From Brachycybe producta (taxonomy: Eukaryota; Arthropoda; Diplopoda; Playtdesmida; Andrognathidae), in contig JAUPFP010000027.1 of NCBI GenBank assembly GCA_036925085.1, positions 2,717,501 to 2,781,500 of the forward strand: DNA of 64,000 nt, read 5' to 3'. The notes under the pieces were generated by a model. It saw only the letters and a program-made list of their open reading frames with translations. It had not been told where the DNA came from and did not search any database. Positions 10,101 to 21,485 of the stretch are shown in pieces; within the stretch, counting starts at the first letter, position 1; every line of letters starts with the position of its first letter. The position numbers were made by a program, and so were the translations under genes.

Positions 10101-13100
10101 TTAATCGTCATCTGGCAGATCTAAAGCGCATATTATGGCCTTCATGAAAGCAGCTGCCGAGAGAGATGAGTACGGCTGCCACTCCTTCTTCCTCATTCCG
10201 TCGCGATAGTCAGAGATGCCTCTAATGAAGATGTAACTGTCTTTTCTGTTTCCAAATATGGACTCAACGACTGCATCGAACTCCGTGTCGAATGACAGAA
10301 CGCCGTACAATTTGGCAAATTCCTGTCTGATGGCGTCGTCTCTTACGACATGTCGACCAGATCCTATCGAACCAAAATGTATCCTACTTCCTCCCACTCT
10401 GGTGACGTGAGAAACGTCTCCTCCGTCGGGAGGAAGTGGATGCGCCACTTCGATCACTTCCGTTCCTCCAAGCGATACGTACAACCTATCGGTGTCAGAA
10501 GAAGGACGTTGGAAATCGGACTCCTGAGCCTTTAATTCTTTGACACCCTGACGAAAATATTCCTCCCACGGACACTGTTCCGGGTTGTTCTCCGCCACCT
10601 CCCACAACTGACGAGCGATCTGCTGTAGCCCCATATTCGGAGGCGTCCACGTCTTTGCTTCGAACATGTAACCACCGTTCTCGAGGGGTTTCACTTGGTC
10701 GCAATAAGCGTAAATATAATTTCTGTTCTCTGGAGGATAACCAACTACGACGTCACCCAGCCGAACGTGGCGAGCGTAGTCCGTGTAATGCGGAACGCCA
10801 CCTCCACAACCGACTAAGAAAACGTATTCCACCTTCTGAAAAGAACCTTTTAAAAGTACGACATATTTTTTCATTACAATGTCATTTAAATCTTTCTAAG
10901 CTTGGGGGGGGGGGGTGCACTCTTGGTTATTCTGCGTCAATCAGGAGCAAAAAATTAAGAAAATATTTGAAAGTATTTTAGAAACTAGAAGGGTAATTCA
11001 GTCACGTAAAGATAACAAAATTGAAATACTATGAAGTGATCCATTTACCATTCTAGTTTCTAAGAGACTTTCAATTTCCGCTTCTTCTGAAATTGCAGAA
11101 TAACTTGAAGTCAAAAATTACCTGTTTGAAAAAAAAAAAACATCTTAAGAAAAAATTGAAAGTGTTTTAAAACTAGAAAAGTAAACGAATCACTTATTGG
11201 AGATTTTTCACGTTGACATCTTTTAAAATAAACTTTTTAAACTCTTAATTTCAGATTCTCCAATTTCGTTTTCACAAAAAATTTCGCCCTTTTAAAATGT
11301 TTAAAAAAGTTTATTTTGTGAAAAATCAGCATAAAAATAAATATTAAGTGATTCAGTTACCCGTTCTAGTTTCTAACACACTTTTCAATTTCTCCTTAGT
11401 GTTGCTCTTGTGAAACACAGATAACTACAGGGTGTCATTGTAAAGGTAATAAGACTGACATGTTACTGTAAATTGTCATATCTAGCTCATAACTTAGTAA
11501 CAGTGACAAAAGCAAACTATGAAACATTATTTCATGACAAATACGTGTTCATTCAGCTTCATGCGCCATTGTGACTAGTGCACAACATAATATGATAATC
11601 ATATTCAAAATGAGGTGATTTATGTTAAGATCAAGATGTAAATACCTAGTAAACGTGTTGTGGTGTTTCCTGCCGCTATCATGGCGGCTCTGGTGTGTCC
11701 AACACTCGGAAGTTTTGTAGAAACAACTCTGTGGGCGCCAATGTTACCAAGGGTGTAAACATTCGTCTCACCTGCAATTATATACGTTGAAGACCACAAC
11801 AACGACAAGGAAAAACGATAATGAACTGTATCTTAAACGTACCGACCGTGGTGTACCTCACGTACGTATCTTTGTTTTCAATCATTGCATCGACGGCCAA
11901 CTTCTCGCAATACTGAGCAGTTATGATTGCTATCGTTGGCTGTTGTGAACTGATCACAGTTGGCATTTGACGCACGATTTTCACTTCTGAACAAACAACA
12001 GCAGCAGCATTCGAGAAAAGATAAGAATCATAAAGAGAATCTGGTGGAGCCCAAAAACAAGGGAACTGACCGGCTTCGTTGGATGTAGTACGGATGTAAT
12101 TCTTTCCGTTATGTCCATCGACTGCTCTCACGAGACCCTTGGTTAACAGTTCAACAATGTGAGCCTGAACTTCTTCCTCTTGATTTATAGACTGCCTTTT
12201 TAATTGAATCATAACGAGCCAAAGCAAAACACTTAAAACAAATTTTAACTTCAAATCCGTTTCGTTTGAACCGGACCACTCACTTTGCGAGCTCTTTAAC
12301 CGAGAGTGGATTCGGATAAGATGATTCTATAATTTCCAAGACCCTCTCCTGTGTTAGATCTGCCTTGTTACTTATGATGCTGTCATCCAGAGACACTGTT
12401 TGCACATTACATAATTCATAATTAATACTTTCAAGTTGAAGAAAAAAAGCCAAAAACCGTAAAATTACAGGTATTAAAAACGTTAGCAGCAAACAAAAAG
12501 TATTAAACATGGACAAATAAAATGGAAATGAAATGCAACAAACTACAGCAGCAGATTACAAACACAAACAGACTTACAAATTGTAAATTAAACAGTCAAA
12601 TGTCTTTGTCTGGTAATAAATCCATAATTAAACAACGATTTGGGATTATCCTAAAATGGGATTTAAGGATTTTAATTTATTGTGACTAAATTGATGTGAC
12701 TAAATGATTTTTACTATTTAAAAAAAAAAAACAACTGCGGTTTGCGTCCATTTTCAAATGCATTTCCGTTCTAAAGGTAAAAACCAGTTTTCTACCTCCG
12801 TTTCAGCTCCTTGCAAATAATTCACAATCTTTACATCAACTTTGTCAAACCATCAATCACTTTTCTTCATCAGTTTCAACAATTTGATAACATTTCCTAG
12901 CAATTAATCAGCTACATCAATTTAGCCACAGATTTTATGAGTGATTTTTTTACATCTGAAATAGTAAACAGGCAAACTGAAAAATTGGGTGCATTTGCAT
13001 GCATATCAAATGCGGGCTTTGTATTTGTAAGCAATCAATCGAGCCTTAAAATGAATGCAAATAGTCGCTGCAAAATATTCATTCACGACTAGTTTTATTC

Positions 13101-16100
13101 AAGGCAACATATGTGTACCATAGCTTGCGACCAGAATGTGACTGGTTGGTGCCCTAAATTCTTGAAATAGGCCGTACAACCTACTTTGAATTACTTGTCT
13201 TTGCCGTATCTGCCGGCTGTTATATCGTATTTAGATAACCAAGTGATAACATAAGAGGAAGACTACGGCTTTAAGTCGGCTACAAGTTTCTATACCGACT
13301 GGTCATTTATGACTATTTTGCTGTGACTAGTACACCGAACTACGTGGAACCACGACTTATGAGGAAAAAAAGCACAACGAAACAATAATAATAAAGTGAA
13401 TAATAGTGTAAGGAGGAGGAGGAGGATGCAATGCAAACACAAATCATTACTGTCTGCCATTTTAATAAAAGTGTACCCGTGTCTAAGTTGTTGTAATGGT
13501 CAACACTGTGGTCAGCCCAAGGCTTTCCAATGGTGTAAAGAACTCCCCCTGGTGTGGCTGGTGATCGAACGAAGGAAAGAAAATAACAAACGGACATCAA
13601 GAAAAAGTGTAGACGAACAAAAAAAGTAAGAAAAGAGAGAAAGAAAACAAAGTGGTGCGACGACGAGTGAAACAAATGGCAGTGAGGCACGAGAAAGTGA
13701 CGGTAAAAAATATCAGACTATCGAAAAAGGAAGATCCTCCATCCCAAGACAGAAACTCGTGTGTGCGCGCGCGCGCGTCACTTGGTGTTTTTATGCTGAC
13801 ACCAAACAAAACGATTAAAAAACGGACCCCAAGATGTTCTTTTTGTGCGTGTCGATTAATGCCGTAATGAAAAGTGACGATCGACAGAAAGAAAGAAAGA
13901 ACAACAAGAACGTACTTGGTCTGGTGGGCGGTTCGACGGCATCCTCCAACTGTTCGAGATCTACTTCGATCCGTTTCATGTGCGGATATCTGTTCTGCAT
14001 GAGTTTCATGATCTTCTTGATGAAACCGACGTAATCTTTAAAATTAAGAACGAACATTAAAAGACACACACGAATATTTAAACATATTTTTCTTCATTTT
14101 TTGAAAGAGAACGAATACAACGTTCACTCAGTTGAAACTACTTTTTTAAAAGAAATTCAAAGCCACGTTTATAGTCGACATTTCACTTTGAAGTTCTCTT
14201 TCTCATTTGCATTTTCCAAATGTACACAAGATCAGACAGATTTTGTGGTCGCCAAAAACACAACTATAAACGCAGCAATTTTTTTTTTTAGAAACTAGAA
14301 GAGTAAAACGAAAAAAGAACAATATAGATAACTTTTTTGTGCAAGTATCTTTTGAAAATGACGAAAATTAATTTCAAAAAATACTTGCACAAAAAAGTTG
14401 TGCGTTGAAAATAATCTTATTATAATAAATTAAAATTCTGTTTTAAAATTAATTTAAAATCTTTTAATATTGTGCACAACCAAGAAGAACGACGAATCGA
14501 GATCGAACCTCTTGGAAACTCCATCGGACTAACTAACTCTTTGAAGAAGTCCTGAGCGATCGAAGTCTGTTCTTCTTCGGAGACGTTCGCTTTGAACCAA
14601 AACCGAAGTTTACGACTTTCCTGAAAGAAACAACCACAATTACGGCCGTTTGAAAAGGCGAAAACCAAAACAGATTGAAACCTGCGTGTGGTTACTCGTC
14701 TGTTTGTTCACCAGGAAGACTTTGAACTCCAAATGCAACTGAGGAGGACCGGTCTTGTCGGAACCTACGTTCGTTTGGGGAGACACATTTTTAGTCGTAA
14801 AAAGTAACTGGGGAGATAGTTTAATTTTTAAAAACCAAAGTTACCACAACCTTCGTGATTGTTCGTCTCTTTACTGATGACGATTCCTTTGTGGTCTCCA
14901 CCGGCCACGTGAAGGATTCCACTGTTGGTTTCCTTCAGTTGTCTCACACGTTCCATCTTGATCGTCGTCGATCTCGGCGTCTTCTTCGTCGGTGTCATCA
15001 CGATTCGCTCTGTGTAATATTTTTACATCCATTAATTATATCAAACGATGAAGAAGAAGAAATTGTACGAAGTACCAAACTAAATAAACGCCAAATGAAA
15101 CGCGCGCCAAAAACAAACGCCCTCTATTAAAAGTTCGCAAAAACGTAACCACTGGGCCGAGTTGTTAGATAGGCGCGCAATAAGGCGAAAGGCCGTACAT
15201 TAGAGGATAAAATGAACCAACACCACCTTTTCAAAGATAGTGAGATCCACACTGAAACAAACTGAATAAACGCCTAACTTAATAAACGCCAATTGGAATA
15301 AACCCCCAAACTGAATACGTGCCAACAAATTTGGCAGTTAGTTATTCAGGGTTAGGCGGAGTTTTTTTTTTCTTCAAATTTGGTGCTTGGCCAGTTTGAC
15401 TCCGTTAAGTTTGGCGCTTGTTCACTTTACTATTCAGTGTGATACTTGGCTCAATTTGGCGCTTGTTTGTTCTGGTTGGCGGCGCTTCCCCCAGTTGCCT
15501 TAATTAGCATAATAATGAGGTTTGAGAGGATGTTGGGCATTTTGTATTTACTGCATGTTCAAATAACAATAAAAGACACAATGAATGAATGGGTCTTGAC
15601 CAGAATAACTAACCGATTTAAGTAATTGGACCAAATTTGAAGGATTATTATTATTCTTTAATGGAGACAAAAAAATGAAGGCTGATTACAACAAAGAGAG
15701 ATTTAAATGAATAGAAATCACAATTATTGTCCTCAATTAGTAATGTGTAGGGGGCTCTTTTTTGTTCCCCCCCCCCTCCTCCTCCTTCCCGATCCTTCTT
15801 ATTCTTCTTTTTTCTTATTATATAAACATAAATCATTACAATAATTACTAATTAGGTTGTTGCACGAAACAACGAATTCTAACCGGAACAAAACACACTT
15901 TTTTTTTTAGTTCTTCTTTTTGTAAATCTTTCAAATTATAATAATGCATTTAAGTGTATCTAACTGTTGTTAGAGAAAGAACGAAAAAAAAAAAACCTTT
16001 TTCAAAGTTTAAAATACTTAGTGACTATGAAGGAGAAACTCGTTTCTTTTCAGGAAACACTTGAAAATCCACTTTTTATTTTAAAAAACCTTACATTTTA

Positions 16101-19100
16101 TACAATGATTGGATGACATGTTATACAAATATTAAAAAAAAAAAGGTTGTTGTTTTGTTTGTTGAAAACCACGACGACCATCACCACATTTTTCAGAAAC
16201 TCAGTCCTCAATCTGGTTCCACAATTTTATGAAAACTAACTCATGGGTCTGGTGGGCTCCGGGTTTCTTTACAAAAATCTAAATACTGGGTCTCTATCTC
16301 TACTTTGAAAATATAAAATAAGGTGATGATGATCTACAGTAAGTAACTGGTGAGTCCGAAGACCTCCTTCTAAAAGAAGATTCTAGGTGTAAAAATTCAA
16401 GAAGTAATCTTTTTAAATTAGGATAGTTTAACTTATTTTAAAAGATACCACCACCATCCGGAAGATACCTTTTAAAGTGATTGAGCTACTTACTACCCCC
16501 TTCTATTTTCTAAAATACATTCAAGTTTCTCTATGTTTTTTTGCGTCTGAAAGACACTGAATAACCAGAGTTCGAGAGGCTTTTTATACTTGAAAACCAC
16601 CTTTTGTTTCTTTTATTATGTTTTGGAAGTTCAACTTGAATATACTCTGGAGCACGTTTTCTAATATATTATAGAAAGAAAGAAAAAAAAACCAAACCCT
16701 ATTCCAGAGTTCTCAATAAAACAAGGTTTTTCTGATCTTAAAATACTGGCTGTGTCCGGAAACTAAAGCTTATTTATGCTGTAAAGAATCTAATACCCTT
16801 GTACACACACGGTCCAGTAAAATGCATTTAAATATTAAACACGTTCTACAGAGCCCCCCCCCCCCCCCCCCCTGTGAAGGCCAAACAAACAATATGTCGA
16901 ATTCTCAATTTATTCATTTAATAATCTCAAAATATTGTGTTAATACTTAAATAGAATATATATTATTATATAAGCTATTGACAAAATATTGAATTAGTAT
17001 TTCAATTTAAAATATTAATAATTAAAGTCAATTTTTATTTGGGTTTACGTGTCCTTAACTGGATTCCGTATAATTCAAATAAAACACATTTAACTTGAAT
17101 TTATTTAGCTCATGTGTGTCTACAAGGTATAAGAAGATCATTTGCTCCATTTGCCCCTTTCTGTTGCTTTTAAAGCTAAGCTTTGTGTTGCATTTCTGTA
17201 TCTGTTTTACATTTAAATGTTTGCGTTTTTATGCATCTTTTATAAAGCAAACTGCTGCTTGCTTTTTAAATAGCTTCCATTTTGATTTCATATGATTAGG
17301 CAGGTCAGCTGGTTATGACGTAACAGCTGCATATCACTTTTTGCGCAAACTACAGCTTAGATGTTGTTAGATTCATTGCTTTAAAGTTTAAAGCGAAATC
17401 AAGCAGCAGCAGCTTTAAAAGCCATAGTAAGCAAATATGCAGTTTGGCCCTTTATTTAGACGAAGTTGTGATTTCAGATGAAAATTACGATCTAAAACGG
17501 CTCCAAATGAAACTTCAAAGAGGGTGTTGAGAAAATAGAAAAGCCAATAAACCATCATCATTTTTGTAGGAAAACACACCATAATATAGAAGAAGAAGAA
17601 GAAAAATCCACCAGAATAAATATTTCATGATGAAGATAATATTTATTTTTATGGATGGGACTTTTATCATCATTTCTAGTCATCATTTGTGCCATTTTTT
17701 TTTATATATAATCATTATCATCATCATCAGCGGCCGCTGCGATTTTTGAGTTGTGATCAATTTCGATAATTTCTTCACATTTCTTATTGATTTAACTTGA
17801 TAATAATGATTATAAAAAACATAATCATGTTGAAATGTGTGGATTATTATCTCACACACTTTGAAAGTAGTGTTGTTGTGGCTCACATTTTGTTTTCTCC
17901 ATTTAAAATGGCAACAAAGCCATTTTAGACGCTTCTGAAATTTGTATGACTAAAAAAAAATCGATACGAACCCTCTAACTAATAATAAAAGGGTATTTTT
18001 GTATTATATAGTTAGTGTGCAAATGAACACATTATTTGTCGTGTATTATGTACATAATAATAATGGGGCAAACACCAATGTGGCCCCACTACTACCCTCT
18101 AAAAAAAAAAAAGACCACACCCGAAACCAACAAAAAAACAAATCATAACACCCCCCCCCCCTTCCTTCTCAGGTCCCAAAGGACCTCCCCAACAGCAACC
18201 AAATGGTTGTTTATTTTTATTACTATTCTAGTTTTGTTGTTGTTGTTTTTCTATTTTAGGTACAATGATGATGACGATGATGATGATGACATTGGTGGTG
18301 ACGTTTCCCAGCTGCAATCACATCTGCAAAAAACCAGGATTGTATGGGGAATAATAATATAAACAGAATATATTCGAGTTTTGATTTTGTTTAAAAATGC
18401 TTTAGAAACAAGCTGATTTTCAGCTTTTCATAGTTTTAGAAACTAGAAGGATCACTTATAATATCATATTGATATCTTTCAAAATAAAGCTTTTTATTGA
18501 CCAAAAAAATAACATTTTTTTTTAAAAAAGATAACATAAAATGACTGTGATTGTGAGAACTACTCCTCTAGTTTTTAAAATACATTCTAGTTTCTCTTCA
18601 TTTTCCTCTTCCGGTAAAAAAAACATTCTCGAGAAAGGGGGGTGGGGGGCGTTTACACTTCAAAACCACCTTTAAATTTTTTAAAGAATCTAATTATAAA
18701 TTTTCAAGAGTAAATTACTAAAAAAGGGAAGAGGGGAGGAGGAGAGGGGAGAAGGGGGATAAGAAAAAAAAAGAGCAAAAACTAATCTTGAAGATGAATT
18801 CTAATGGATGATCTTTTTCTTTCTCTGAAATTGTATTTTTCTCAAGAAATTCAAGATGGATGAAAAATCTTTTAAAACCATTTCAAAAGTGAATTGAAAA
18901 GCATAATGGAGGATAGAATAAAGAAGAAGGCGGGGGGGGGAGAGAAAACAAGTGAATCAGAATTCGTTTTCACCTTTATAATATTACACACATTGCATCA
19001 TTTCTAATTCCAAAATAGAACTTGAATATAGAAAGAAGTAGGACTTTGTTAACAGTTGCAACTTTGCAAAGAAAGAAGTTGAAAGAGAGGAAGGAGAGCA

Positions 19101-21485
19101 ACGTTCGTCTTCTTTTAGAGGAATTTATTATGGAATTAAAAGGAGGAGTTGGATTCACAATTTATTATAGTGTAAAACAGGGAACAGGAGGAGGGGGGGG
19201 GGGGGGGGGGCTCTCAAACTGGGGCGACTGAATAAGCGCCAAATGGAACAAACGTCAAACTGAATAAGCGCCAAACTGAATAACCGCCAAATTTTTGGCT
19301 TTTATTCGGTTTGGCGTTTCTTCCATTTGGCGTTTATTCAGTTTGGCGGTTATTCATTTTTTTGTAAATTGTGATGGTCCAAATATTGTGAGCTTTTATA
19401 GACGTCAGACTGTGCAGATTTACAAACAGAACATCCTAACCTAACCTAACCAATCCTAACAATGTGTTTATCACATTTTGGCGGTTATTCAGTTTGGCGC
19501 TTGTTCAGCGCCACCCTCAAACTCTCCGTTTATTCTGTCTTTTAGGTGCAAAATTAAGATAAGTGTGTTTTAGAAACTAGAAGATGAATGTGAGCTCACT
19601 TCTTCTAGTTTTTAAAACACATTCTAGTTTCTCTCAATTTTTGCTATAATGAAAGAGACATAATTAGATTTCAAAATGAAATCATCATCTTAAGAAAGAC
19701 AAGTCTGATTTTAAGGTGACGTATTTATTTTAACAAGTTGTAATTGAACGATTAGAGAAACACGAGAACAATTAAATCATATTTTGTCTCAAAATACAAA
19801 ACTCAAATTTCAAAAACGTTTGTTTATTTTAAAATAAAAAGTTAAAATGTGGCAAAATGAATGACAAATTGAAAGACAAAAACTCTCCTCCAATTTAGAC
19901 GATTTGAAGGAATTTTCAAACGGAAATTCGTTCTTATTTTCGTTAATGGAATCAATTTATAGTAACAAATGAACCCAATAAAAAAAAGAGTGCAATTAAA
20001 TGACGTCACATCAAAATAAACAATAGAAAACGAAAAAAAAAAAAAGCTCCTTTTATTTTTCAAATTGAAAACAACTGAAAAATAACCCTGAAACTTCAAT
20101 GTAGACTCACAGTAATAAATTACCATATTTATTCATCAAATGCCACCACAATCGGAAGACAATTGGGTGAGTGTGTTGGTAGGGCCCCAACCCCCGGCCC
20201 TTTCTTAACCCCCCTGCTCGGCCCTACATATTATAATATTAATATGGCTTCCTTGACTGAAATTCATCGATCGTTTGTTCTCTTTTTTAGCCTCGAAATC
20301 ACACTCCTGAAAGTCCTGACTCCTGAAAATGTTGCACTCTTGACTTTTACGTGATTATTATTATTATTATTATAGTCGTATTCAAAAAGTGCGACAACAA
20401 TATTTCACCTCTTTATTGAACACAATGATAATATTATACTCTTTATGTCGCGTTTGTAGTTGAGCATCTAAGCAATCAAAGTTCTCTCCATTCAGTTCTA
20501 TGTACAAATATTATGATCAATAACAAATCCAGGCTTTTTTTATTTAATAAGGAATTTATGAGTAGCTAGCCTCTAAGCTAAGACTATAAAGGAAGCGTCG
20601 AAGACGCACAAATGACACAGGGCGCCAAAATGACAGCTCAAAGTACTTCAAAATATTTGATTAACCTAAAAACCCACATAACTTGACATTTGCTGATCCT
20701 TGATTAATATGCAAAATATATATTGTTATTGAATCATTTTTGTGACCAGGTTTTGTTTTAGAAGAATAAGGCCTGTGGCAAAGTGACAAAATGTCCAATT
20801 GAAGCATGTGAAATACATCATCAAAATCCTAATCCTTTGACCTTAAGGATACACCGGTCGCCAAAAACCGAAGCTAGGCCGTAGAGGCCAAGCGGCTCCT
20901 AATGTGTATTTGAAAGACGATATCGTGAAATGTAGACTGTAAACGCGATTTTAGAGCCTCTTGAAAGGGGGGGAGGGAGGGGGTTTCTGTATTTTTTTTT
21001 TAAAATCTGGTTCTTTCTGATTTCTATTTTTAGATTTCCTATTCATCCAACCCACACTCATATTCCTCCTTTTACGATGAAATTAATAATGAATTTGAAT
21101 TGTCTATCATCAAATGAGGAAGATGAAAAACAATAATCGAGTTTGTTTTCCTTTTTAAAGGGGAATTTGTCACTTGGATTGAAGAGGAGAGAAGAAGAAG
21201 CAGAAGGGTGGCGAGCGGGGGGATTCACCTTATTTAGTCCGTAAAAGAAGAGGAGGAAGAAGAAACTGGGTCAAAATGAATCGATCGATAAATAATTGTT
21301 ATTACAAATATAACAAGAAATTGTCATTGAAGATAACTCATGATTGCAACACATATATGTCGCACACAATATATACTCTCAAAATAGTAAATAATTATAA
21401 AAATTGCATTATAAATGGGATGAGTTTTTATTTTCTTCTTCTCACCTTCGCCGAAATTGTCGTTATTCCTTTCCGAATCTGCCAT
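10101..21485 (-). CDS. Winged-helix-like plus nucleoside phosphorylase domain protein
   Basis: Exons on the minus strand: 21446-21485, 14851-15009, 14682-14764, 14509-14620, 13916-14035, 13451-13557, a candidate 13195-13216, 12284-12395, 12071-12195, 11843-11986, 11646-11771 and 10101-10846. The protein is about 631 residues. The N-terminal ~250 residues (start MADSERNNDNFGEERIVM) are unrecognised and contain LRFWFKA, FFKELVSPMEFPRDY and LYTIGKPWADHS. LTQERVLEIIESSYPNPLSV to LLTKGLVRAVDGHNGKNY looks like a winged helix. The C-terminal half is a phosphorylase-superfamily domain: IAIITAQYCEKLAVDAMI, VGHTRAA, FLVGCGGGVP, RLGDVVVGYP and IRGISDYRDG with the expected catalytic Asp, then YSSLSAAAFMKAII. 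This resembles the MTA/SAH-nucleosidase-like domains seen beside STAND ATPases in fungi and animals. Substrate unknown. The 40-nt first exon joins the second in phase across 6.4 kb; its assignment is less certain than the rest. Confidence 0.8.
10961..11105. repeat. Family A element, internally deleted
   Basis: The left arm GTATTTTAGAAACTAGAAGG and right arm CATTCTAGTTTCTAAGAGAC are separated by only ~60 bases. It lies in the last intron of the phosphorylase gene. Confidence 0.7.
11153..11425. repeat. Family A foldback element
   Basis: The left arm GTGTTTTAAAACTAGAAAAG pairs with the right arm GTTACCCGTTCTAGTTTCTA, and the sub-terminal CTTTTAAAATAAACTTTTTA block also has an inverted partner. 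It is immediately next to the copy at 10961-11105. Confidence 0.75.
13195..13216 (-). other. Candidate 22-nt microexon of the phosphorylase gene
   Basis: The exons at 13451-13557 (ending phase 0) and 12284-12395 (needing phase 1) do not join in frame. On the minus strand, GATATAACAG precedes and GTAATT follows a 22-nt segment encoding PADTAKT plus one base, which exactly restores the frame. The splice sites are plausible, but conservation could not be tested. Confidence 0.4.
14289..14402. repeat. Family A fragment with a 27-bp hairpin
   Basis: This starts with TTTAGAAACTAGAAGAGTAA (family A left arm). Then arms at 14331-14357 and 14372-14398 are reverse complements over 27 bases with one mismatch, around a 14-base loop. 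It lies within an intron of the phosphorylase gene. Confidence 0.7.
15075..15488. repeat. Family E repeat (AATAAACGCCAA units)
   Basis: 15075-15127 contains AAACTAAATAAACGCCAAAT followed by further GCGCCAAA units. 15258-15320 repeats TTAATAAACGCCAATTGGAA-type units, and 15330-15488 has the opposite orientation (TTTGGCGCTTG, ATTTGGCGCTTGTTTG). It is a degenerate copy of the elements at 19218 and 38284. Its first part abuts the second coding exon of the phosphorylase gene. Confidence 0.6.
16425..16612 (+). repeat. Family A element (right half)
   Basis: AGTGATTGAGCTACTTACTA leads to TTCTATTTTCTAAAATACAT, then TTTCTCTATG, CTGAAAGACACTGAATAACC and AGAGTTCGAGAGGC. The left arm is absent. Confidence 0.65.
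18398..18672. repeat. Family A foldback element
   Basis: TTTTAGAAACTAGAAGGATC on the left faces CTACTCCTCTAGTTTTTAAA on the right, with the AAAATAAAGCTTTTTATTGA block between. The tail includes CTCGAGAAAG and TTTACACTTCAAAACCACCTTT. Confidence 0.7.
19218..19520. repeat. Family E foldback element (GAATAAGCGCCAAAC units)
   Basis: The left half has three direct ~17-bp units of the form CTGAATAAGCGCCAAA or AACAAACGTCAAA. The right half has the same units inverted (TTTGGCGTTTATTCAG, TTTGGCGGTTATTCAG, TTTGGCGCTTGTTCAG). The outermost ends, GGGGCGACTGAATAAGCGCC and GGCGCTTGTTCAGCGCCACC, form terminal inverted repeats. A short ACCTAACCTAACC run is embedded at about 19438-19450. Confidence 0.8.
19555..19650. 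repeat. Family A element, short form
   Basis: GTGTTTTAGAAACTAGAAGA and CTTCTAGTTTTTAAAACACA are inverted arms separated by about 15 bases, forming a compact hairpin. Confidence 0.7.

Larger units (their letters stand above)
15010..21445 (-). other. Long first intron of the phosphorylase gene
   Basis: The donor (GAAG|GTGAGAAG at 21446) and acceptor (ACACAG|AGCGAATC at 15009) are canonical and in phase. Inside are family A and family E repeats, poly-C/poly-G tracts (16854-16872, 18151-18161, 19193-19210), an AT-rich majority and a GAT-repeat stretch near 18266-18290. I found no nested gene. Confidence 0.6.

Noticed and set aside
18036..18362. Plus-strand frame with a run of aspartates and IGGDVSQLQSHLQ
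   Set aside because: The Asp run is a GAT microsatellite and the rest is homopolymer-rich; no splice context or homologue is recognisable.
19438..19450. CCTAACCTAACC run, checked as a telomeric repeat
   Set aside because: It has period five (CCTAA), not the animal TTAGGG hexamer, and only two to three units inside a family E element.
20863..20905. GC-richer patch with GGCCGTAGAGGCCAAGCGGC, checked as a possible tRNA or snRNA
   Set aside because: No cloverleaf or snRNA motifs (no TTCGAATC box, no Sm site) could be found.
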